A stretch of DNA of 64,000 nt from Saturnia japonica (Eukaryota > Arthropoda > Insecta > Lepidoptera > Saturniidae), in the NCBI GenBank assembly GCA_033032175.1, contig CM065320.1, forward strand, positions 14,403,413-14,467,412, read 5' to 3'. The notes below the pieces were generated by a model. The model was not told where the DNA came from. It searched no databases and was given only the letters and a program-made list of their open reading frames with translations. Below are positions 61,791 to 64,000 of the stretch, piece after piece. The position numbers and the translations under genes are program-made. The number at the start of each line of letters is the position of its first letter. The stretch's first letter is position 1.

Positions 61791-63095
61791 TTTTAACAAC
61801 ACTTGTGGTCGACTACATAATTTTACCGAACAAAAAATTTGCTTTTTTCTAATCTAAGGTTAACTCTTTCAAAGCCAATGTCCCGTTTTAATTTAAAATG
61901 ATTACAGTTTACACAAAATGAATTCCGACAATATATAAAAATGATTAGATAAACATAGAATAAAGTACCTATCAACTAACATACTCCTATATATTATAAT
62001 GACCCGTAAATATTCCATTAGCAAAGAAGCTCGTTGAAAAATAAATCTTACACGTATTAAACACAACTTATCTTACATTTTATGAATCAGGTTACTAAAA
62101 GCAATATCAACAGCTGCGGCTTCGGTTCCAATAACACAATGTTGACCTTATATATATACATTATTATAATAGCTATATACGTATATATACATAAAGTAGG
62201 CGTAAGAGAAGTGGATTGTAAACAATACGAGGTTTAATATTCCGTTAAATTGAGATATAAACTGAAACACTTGTGCACTGTCAGAGATTTATTTCATACT
62301 AAAACATGTACCCGCCACCCCACATAACTGTATGTTTATTTCTATGTACCTACATATAAAATACTCGTAATACACTACAGTAAACAATACGAGGTCCAAC
62401 GCAACCGGGTCAATGCGCATTTCAACAGTAGCTCAAAGGAGTTTACAAAGTGTTATAAAATAAGCATATTCCAATAACATTGCACTGAAATACAAAAATT
62501 CAGTAAACAAAACATACAAAACGTATCGTCTCGTTACTTGTTGAAATTAATAACCGTAGAACAATGCGCTGCCGGCCAAAACATGAACGTCGATCGACAA
62601 TCGCCGTCTGAACCAATCGCACTGAAATTTAACTTAGAAGTAGCATAAGATCACAAATTTGTAGGAAAAATGCAAACAACGTGCTGGAAAAGCGGCTATG
62701 AATGGATCAAGATGTGGTTAGAGCTTCTTATTAAACTCTCACAGCGTCATAGCTTATAAGCGACTATTAACGAATTTTTAAAATCCAAAATAACTATCTG
62801 ATCAAATACGAATGACACATAATATCATTAACGGAAGGTGAAATCTGTTCTGAAAATTTATGAATCACAAGTTTAATACGAAGAATTTGATTAATCGCTA
62901 AGGAGTATTTTTACTTGATGCCAGTTAAAACCGTGACGGTGCACATTTTTATTTCTCCTCAAGCAACACGATCATGAACGCTCTTTGGAATTCTTAATAG
63001 GAAGTCATCGAGTCCACGCTGCACTGGGTTGTCTGTCAGATATTTTAACGTTCAAACTAATATTATTACATACTTACAAGCACATGTTATTTTTA
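61791..63095. other. AT-rich noncoding DNA
   Basis: Nothing recognised. Confidence 0.45.
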
Positions 63096-63175
63096 ATTAC
63101 CCGACTACAGCGAAGCTAAAATGAGGGTTATGATTTCAGCAGGTTATGTAACTACTATGTTACGTGTTCGTCTGT
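63096..63175 (+). repeat. interspersed repeat, family F, 5' part
   Basis: 'ttacccgactacagcgaagc' and 'aaaatgagggttatgatttc' match, inverted, the end of 49060-49215. Confidence 0.45.
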
Positions 63176-63214
63176 TCGTGCATATCTTCTAAACTTTAAA
63201 TACTTATAATATCA

Positions 63215-63530
63215 CTAGCTGGTACCCGCGACTTCGTCTGCGTATTATTGGATATACACAGAGTGATCTCGGAACAGGACAAAGCAAAAAAATCGCCGTT
63301 TTGCATGATTGAGTAACAAACAGAAACTTTCCATTTATTATAATTGTAGGATAACACTGGTTAAACTATGACTTTTACCGGGATAAAAAGTACCCTATGT
63401 GTTATTGCAGGTCATAAACTATCTGTGTGCCAAGTTTCATTGAGATCTGTTCAGCCGTCTTAGCGTGTTTAAGTAACAAACATCGAAACATTCAAACATA
63501 CACACTTTCACATTTATTATATTAGTAGGA
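63215..63530 (-). mobile_element. Helitron-type non-autonomous repeat, complete (316 bp)
   Basis: On the minus strand it starts TCCTACTAATATAATAAATG after an A and ends with a small hairpin (cgcagac-gaa-gtcgcg) followed by 'ggtaccagctag' before T. These are all the signs of a Helitron: TC start, 3' hairpin about ten bases from CTAG, and insertion between A and T without duplication. It encodes nothing and would rely on an autonomous Rep/helicase element elsewhere. Confidence 0.7.
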
Positions 63531-63789
63531 TAATTTGAAAAATGCGGTACTCAGGTACATATAGTTAGAACAGCCTTGGTCGTCCGATGGTTGTATACTA
63601 TGTAACGCCACACTAAATTGAATACAGCGCCCTCTAGAGGGCATAAAGTCCTGTATAAAATCGGAGCGCGACTTTTCGCTTAGACGGGTTTTAGTTCTTG
63701 TCTTTCTTTATTAAGTATCCAAAAGCAACTACAACTACTACTACAACACGAGGCTATAGTGTTTTGACACTTTTATCAGTACTGTAATA
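63531..63789. other. noncoding; palindrome gccctctagagggc near 63633
   Basis: No gene. The palindrome is 14 bases long and perfect. Confidence 0.5.
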
Positions 63790-64000
63790 ACAGTCTATGA
63801 CTGCTATGATCGAGGTCCTGGGTTCGATTCCCAGTTCGAGCAAAGTGATATTGGGTTTTTCCTATGAAATTCTCAGTAGCAGCTCGGAGTTTGGCTTTGG
63901 GCCTGATTAATGACAATAGGCTCGCCCCCTATTACATGGGACCTAAAAACATACTCGACGAACTGTGGGTGTACTAATTAGTACACCTCTGTCTAACCCT
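63790..64000 (+). mobile_element. tRNA-derived SINE, truncated by window end
   Basis: A B box ggttcgattcc at 63821 sits in a T-arm-like stem (ctggg/cccag). The upstream head is diverged. The body matches the copy at 29915-30205 through 'cgaactgtgggtgta'. The window ends inside the 3' region, at 'ctctgtctaaccct', where this SINE normally proceeds to its tail. It is not a functional tRNA gene, since acceptor and anticodon stems cannot be formed. Confidence 0.8.

Noticed and set aside
63818..63834. tRNA-like T arm
   Set aside because: Only the B-box region is tRNA-like, and the downstream body matches a second SINE copy, so it is a SINE head.

Overview
The window looks like a gene-poor, AT-rich stretch of a lepidopteran (moth or butterfly) nuclear genome. 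The organism is inferred from its repeats: mariner elements with 'ttaggtccttacatatg'-type ends, Helitron-type repeats with 5' TCTATAC and 3' ...CTAG ends, a tRNA-derived SINE, and LINE tails of lepidopteran type. No complete host gene could be recognised, and no rRNA, tRNA gene, CRISPR array or bacterial-style operon was seen. The DNA is probably intergenic or intronic.

Layout. 1-6350: a mariner end at the window edge, a possible hAT end, three Helitron-type copies, two GC-rich blocks, a 17-base G run and a weak decayed reading frame. 6351-11735: a recent head-to-tail tandem duplication of about 2.6 kb; the first unit lacks 204 bases lost between two 'agaat' repeats. 11736-20341: a minus-strand LINE 3' fragment, Helitron remnants, GC-rich blocks and a Met-less 78-codon frame with a good splice donor. 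20342-23701: a very small poly(A) retroposon with perfect target duplications and two internally deleted mariners. 23702-32595: Helitron copies, two LINE/SINE remnants that may share a 3' tail, and small palindromes. 32596-33840: a full-length but dead mariner. 33841-42050: simple repeats, a GC-rich TATA-containing block, and a 3.2 kb Jockey-group LINE with ORF1 and reverse transcriptase but no endonuclease. 42051-53933: LINE C-terminal scraps, Helitron ends and quiet DNA. 53934-56111: a 2.2 kb DNA transposon with about 455-bp inverted arms and a nested pogo/Tigger-like insert. 56112-64000: a poly(A)-terminated unit with a splice-donor-like site, a Helitron carrying the second small retroposon, a hairpin MITE, a short complete Helitron-type repeat and the head of a SINE cut by the window end.

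There is no gene network to describe. The relationships are between mobile elements: non-autonomous copies depending on absent autonomous partners, nested insertions that date one another, and a SINE tail resembling a nearby LINE tail. The best leads are the short poly(A) retroposon seen twice, the long-inverted-repeat transposon, the tandem duplication, and two mariners sharing the same catalytic-site change.
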